Below are positions 61,111 to 64,000 of a DNA stretch of 64,000 nt, in pieces (positions within the stretch are counted from its first letter, which is position 1; every line of letters begins with the position of its first letter). The notes beneath the pieces were generated by a model, which saw only the letters and a program-made list of their open reading frames with translations, ran no database searches and was not told where the DNA came from. Origin of the DNA: an uncultured bacterium (GTDB taxonomy: Bacteria; Vulcanimicrobiota; Xenobia; Xenobiales; Xenobiaceae); assembly GCA_934621605.1 (NCBI GenBank), contig CAKTUZ010000006.1:44380-108379 (forward strand), read 5' to 3'. Made by a program: the position numbers and the translations under genes.

Positions 61111-63051
61111 TTAAGCTAAAAAAGCTAATTCTTCCCATTCAGCCATATACTTATCAAGGTCGTTTTGAATAATTTCAAAATTTTTATAGGCTTTAGTCAT
61201 TTCTTGGGTATTATCGGAAGGGTTGGCCAGAAGTTGTTTGATTTGTTTGAGAGTTTCTTCATTTTGTTCAATTAAGTCTTCCAATTCTTTTAGACGAGTA
61301 CTTTGTTTATAGGAAAGTTTTTTCTTTTTAGGGGGAGTCGTTTTTTCTGTAGTTTTAGTCTGAATAGTTTGAGTAGTTTTTTGAGCTTGTTCAGCTTCTT
61401 CTTTCAGCATTTTTTGTTGGCGAGCTTGGTTTTCGGCTTGCTTATTGATATGTTCACGCAGTGTTTCATAATCGCCGACAAATTCTTGTATTTGACCGTC
61501 CCCAAAATAAAAGAGCCGATCGGCACAGCGATCTAAAAAGTAGCGGTCGTGACTGACAATAATTACAATATTGGGATAATCGTCAAGCCAGGCTTCTAAC
61601 CTTACCAAAGTGGGAATGTCCAGATCGTTGGTCGGCTCATCTAAAAGTAAACAATTGGGACTGGCCATCAAAAGACGCAATAAGCGTAACCTTTTACGCT
61701 CGCCGCCGGACAGTTTGCTGACCAAACTATGTTGCATAGGGCGAGGAAAGAGAAATTGCTCCAGCAAATTTTCTGCACTGACACGACGACCGTCGGCCAA
61801 GATCATATAATCTCCGCTTTCGCGTAAATAATCGATGATAGTTTGATCTTCATTTTCATCTTCGGCCGTTTGCGTGTAGTAACCGCGTCTAATAGTTTCG
61901 CCTACTTCTACATGACCGCTGTCTGGCTTAATAGTTTCAGCAATAATATTGAGCAAAGTAGTTTTGCCACAGCCATTGGCTCCCACAAAGCCCAAACGGG
62001 CTCCCTTGCCGATTTTAAGCGAAAAATCTTTAAACAAGGTATGTCCTTCGTAAGATTTGCTAACGGCGTAAAGATCGATACCTTTGGTACCTAAGCGATT
62101 GGAGGACTGAAACTGATTAAAAGTTACTTCTTGATTTCTGTTGAGTAGCGCTTTTTGTTTTAGTTGAATTTCTAAAAGCTCGGCTAAGCGTTCTTGACGG
62201 GCTTTTTGCTTGGTAGAACGGGCTCTTGCACCGCGTTTAAACCATTCCATTTCTTGTCTGATCAAATTGGCTCGTTTTTCCGTCTCCACCTGATTTAGCT
62301 CTATAAGGTGAGCTTTTTTTTCTAAATATTTGGCATAATTGCCCTCGTAAAGGCAGCCAGATCCTTTGTCTATTTCCAAAATACGGTTGACGGTGCGATC
62401 CAAAAAGTAGCGATCGTGAGTAACCATAACAACGGCGCCTTTGAAGGCGTTAAGTTGGATTTCTAGCCAATCGATAGTGATTGTATCTAGATGGTTAGTA
62501 GGTTCATCTAAAAGCAGCAGTTGAGGATTATCCAAAAAAGCTATACAAATAGCTACTTTTTTGCGGGTACCTTGCGATAAATTTCCGATTGGTTCGGTAA
62601 TATTTTCTAAGTTGAGCTGAGAAATCATATTCTCAATGCGCGTATTAAGTTCCCAAGCCTGAGTAGCATTTAAAACGTTGCTTAAGTGTTCAACTTGGCG
62701 TTCATTCTCCAGAGAAGGATTGAGGCTGTAAGCTTCGCAAGCTGTTTCATAGGCAGTCAACTTATCCAAGATATGCTGTTGAGAATTTATAATTGTTTCG
62801 CGAATAGTTAAATTATTATCAAATTGGGGCGTTTGCGGTAGCCATCCGATAGTTAATCCCTGACTAAAAACAGCTTGTCCGTAGTCCGGCTCGTCCAACT
62901 TGCCGATAATGCGCAATAAACTGGTTTTGCCGCAACCGTTGGCGCCAATGATACCCAAGCGTTCGGAAGCGCTTATATCTAAAGAAATATTTTGCCAAAT
63001 AGGCTCTGTTAAAAACTGACGAGCGACTTGCTCTAACTTTACTAAAGACAT
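61111..63051 (-). CDS. ABC-F subfamily ATPase (Uup type)
   Basis: This 646-residue soluble protein has two ABC ATPase cassettes. Each has a Walker A (GANGCGKTSLL and GANGCGKTTLL) and a signature (LSQGTRKKVA and LSGGERKRLR). Walker B is LLLDEPTNHLD and LLLDEPTNDLD. The C-terminal coiled coil (about 590-646) is typical of Uup. ABC-F proteins act on the ribosome or in DNA handling rather than transport. ATG 63051 is used (SLVKLEQVARQF begins the cassette); a longer frame extends to 63072. Confidence 0.92.
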   Translation of the reverse strand: MSLVKLEQVARQFLTEPIWQNISLDISASERLGIIGANGCGKTSLLRIIGKLDEPDYGQAVFSQGLTIGWLPQTPQFDNNLTIRETIINSQQHILDKLTAYETACEAYSLNPSLENERQVEHLSNVLNATQAWELNTRIENMISQLNLENITEPIGNLSQGTRKKVAICIAFLDNPQLLLLDEPTNHLDTITIDWLEIQLNAFKGAVVMVTHDRYFLDRTVNRILEIDKGSGCLYEGNYAKYLEKKAHLIELNQVETEKRANLIRQEMEWFKRGARARSTKQKARQERLAELLEIQLKQKALLNRNQEVTFNQFQSSNRLGTKGIDLYAVSKSYEGHTLFKDFSLKIGKGARLGFVGANGCGKTTLLNIIAETIKPDSGHVEVGETIRRGYYTQTAEDENEDQTIIDYLRESGDYMILADGRRVSAENLLEQFLFPRPMQHSLVSKLSGGERKRLRLLRLLMASPNCLLLDEPTNDLDIPTLVRLEAWLDDYPNIVIIVSHDRYFLDRCADRLFYFGDGQIQEFVGDYETLREHINKQAENQARQQKMLKEEAEQAQKTTQTIQTKTTEKTTPPKKKKLSYKQSTRLKELEDLIEQNEETLKQIKQLLANPSDNTQEMTKAYKNFEIIQNDLDKYMAEWEELAFLA

Positions 63052-63160
63052 GCAGCGCACTTTCTTGCGCAATAGGTCACTACCTTTTTTTGCAGTTATC
63101 TTCTAGTGTTGGCCCGCTTATTTTTCCTTTCGTCATTAGCTTTTCTGTTTTGTTTTCGTT

Positions 63161-63289
63161 TTGACATACTCCCCATGGCTAAAGCCAGGGGATTCTGAGA
63201 TACTAACGAGCCTTGCCTACTGAGAACCTGCAGGTCTTACAAGCTCTCTCTACAATGGACAATGCCCTGCCCATACACTTATGCACTAA
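63161..63289 (-). ncRNA. Candidate omega/reRNA region at the right end
   Basis: The segment between the TnpB stop and the TCAA end is where IS200/IS605 elements encode the guide RNA used by TnpB. It contains the right-end hairpin and ends with TGTCAA. The sequence just beyond (minus strand from 63160) would supply the guide. With the RuvC domain lost, a role in cleavage is not expected. No expression evidence. Confidence 0.4.
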
Positions 63290-63670
63290 CTATGCGAAGA
63301 AAATACGATTGCCTTCACGCTTTATATTTATTGAAGCAGTTCTATTACGATTATGTCTGCTGCCACAATTAGGACAAATCCATTCTCTGACTTTCAAATT
63401 CTTGATCTCTTTATTTTGGTAGCCACAATCTGAACAAAGCTGGCTTGACGGGTAGAATCTATCTATTTCTACGACAGTAGAGCCTGTTTTATAGGCCGCG
63501 TATGTCAGATGTTTCTGCAACTGATACATATTAAGATATTTTCCAAACATCTTATAGTATCTTTTGTGCAGAGCAATGCAATGGTTGTAGATAAGATCTG
63601 CGATATAAATCTGTCTATGAAGCTTTCTGTTTCGTTTTGAATTATACAGCTTAAAGCAATACGTTATCAT
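63290..63670 (-). pseudogene. Internally deleted TnpB, catalytically dead mini-ORF
   Basis: This 126-residue frame starts at ATG 63670 with GGAGGG just upstream. The N-terminal part (MITYCFKLYNSKRNRKLH, YNHCIALHKRYYK) matches the start of TnpB. It then jumps to the C-terminal part (VEIDRFYPSSQLCSDCG, CPNCGSRHNRN) with both zinc-ribbon CxxC pairs. About 250 residues, with most of the RuvC domain, are missing. Where active TnpB has HDRDxNA (RuvC III Asp), this has HNRNRTA. It is not able to cut DNA, but could bind RNA or DNA if expressed. Confidence 0.85.
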
Positions 63671-63683
63671 TACACCCTCCACA

Positions 63684-63773
63684 TTATCTAAATTTTTGAC
63701 TTTCAATATATTGTTTGACAGCGGATAGCGGCGCTCCGCCGATAGTAGAATAAAAATAACTATTTGTCCATAA
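63684..63773 (-). pseudogene. tnpA remnant, C-terminal about 29 codons
   Basis: On the minus strand the frame reads LWTNSYFYSTIGGAPLSAV, then KQYIESQKFR and a stop at 63686-63684. This is the C-terminal end of Y1-transposase (IS200/IS605 TnpA). The upstream sequence soon meets a stop and does not continue the HUH or catalytic Tyr regions, so it is a fragment. Confidence 0.85.
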
Positions 63774-63860
63774 AGTAGGAATTGTACTACTATAGAACAT
63801 ATAGGTAGCAAACTACATAATGGCTGTCCACCTTCAATTGCTTACGTAAATTCGGTGGAC

Positions 63861-63905
63861 GTGCCTTATGTCCCCATGCCTGAAGACAGGGGCTTTATGG
63901 CACTC
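63861..63905 (-). repeat. Left-end hairpin of the IS608-like element
   Basis: GTGCC (63861-63865) and GGCAC (63899-63903) enclose CCCC...GGGG (63872-63875 and 63889-63892), with CCTG/CAGG in the inner loop. This is the typical imperfect hairpin recognised by TnpA. Confidence 0.8.
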
Positions 63906-63912
63906 GTGGTAA

Positions 63913-64000
63913 TTTTCTGCCCAGCGAGCGCAGCTATGCTGGGCCCTCATAAGCGCGTGACCTGCTTTCGCCTGAGTTTTTCTTCCGCTGTCGGCTGTCC
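63913..64000. other. Window end beyond the element
   Basis: No gene is visible in the last 88 bases. A perfect inverted repeat GCCCAGC/GCTGGGC (63919-63944) is present without a clear T tract. The upstream side (63052-63160), between the ABC-F gene and the element, likewise shows nothing identifiable. Confidence 0.4.

Larger units (their letters stand above)
63161..63908 (-). mobile_element. Non-autonomous IS608-like (IS200/IS605) element with intact ends
   Basis: Read on the minus strand, the element begins after TTAC (63912-63909) and ends in TCAA (63164-63161), the two cleavage sites known for IS608. The left end carries an AAAG guide followed by an imperfect GTGCC/GGCAC hairpin. The right end carries GAAT followed by a CCCCTGGCT...AGCCATGGGG hairpin (63191-63171). 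These tetranucleotide guides pair with TTAC and TCAA in IS608. Inside, tnpA is reduced to a C-terminal fragment and tnpB has lost its middle. The ends look functional, so it could be mobilised by an intact TnpA elsewhere. Confidence 0.85.

Noticed and set aside
63213..63422. A plus-strand open frame of 69 residues.
   Set aside because: It is antisense to the TnpB remnant and its end hairpin region, with no ribosome binding site or homology-like pattern.

Overview
The window is 64 kb of bacterial chromosome of moderate GC. It uses the standard code (TAA, TAG and TGA all end genes), good Shine-Dalgarno sites, and a fair number of TTG and GTG starts. Gene orders such as cdaA-ybbR-glmM, tilS-hpt-ftsH and tig-clpP-clpX are widespread in bacteria. 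Together with an ECF-type vitamin transporter, c-di-AMP and c-di-GMP type proteins, a PilT ATPase and exported TPR and beta-propeller proteins, they suggest a free-living or gut-type bacterium outside the best studied phyla. I cannot name the lineage from sequence alone.

Layout. 1-5.6 kb: the end of a TPR protein; an Rrf2 regulator divergent from cysteine synthase, with operator-like dyads between them; a large acidic coiled-coil protein; and a small protein preceded by a TPP riboswitch. 6-11.2 kb: a hypothetical gene, cutA, a RibU-like transporter, then cdaA-ybbR-glmM. 11.2-19.4 kb: the most unusual region, six tightly packed genes directly after glmM. They encode two paralogous proteins of unknown family, three BrxD-like P-loop ATPases and an Lhr/BrxHI-like helicase. 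The ATPase-plus-helicase core resembles the phage-defence systems Shango and BREX type 2, but the composition is expanded and I know of no described system with this layout. 19.6-27 kb: glycogen synthase, PilT, a 5'-nucleotidase, SerA and small proteins. 27-33.9 kb (minus strand): a zinc-ribbon coiled-coil protein, an HPRT, a membrane protein, FtsH, a second HPRT-like protein with an altered active site, TilS and a tRNA with anticodon CAU.

34-43.8 kb: a receiver-kinase fusion, an MFS transporter, envelope proteins, a metallophosphoesterase, an acyltransferase, a TolB-like propeller protein and three tandem SGNH-like membrane proteins. 43.9-51.2 kb: a poly(A)-polymerase-family nucleotidyltransferase with an acidic tail, rpiA, a lipoprotein metallopeptidase, a fourth SGNH paralogue, an aldo/keto reductase interrupted by one in-frame TGA, and a PPC-domain protein. 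51.4-55.6 kb: four tRNA genes (Lys, Leu, Gly, Gly), then tig-clpP-clpX. 55.7-63.1 kb: an HD-GYP-like protein, two unrecognised or TPR genes, a GAF-GGDEF cyclase and an ABC-F ATPase. 63.2-63.9 kb: a complete-ended but internally deleted IS608-like element carrying a TnpA remnant and a catalytically dead TnpB mini-ORF.

The housekeeping segments are ordinary. The parts most worth following up are the six-gene ATPase/helicase cassette, the TPP riboswitch in front of a gene with no evident thiamine role, the IS608 derivative, the active-site-altered HPRT, and the interrupted aldo/keto reductase.
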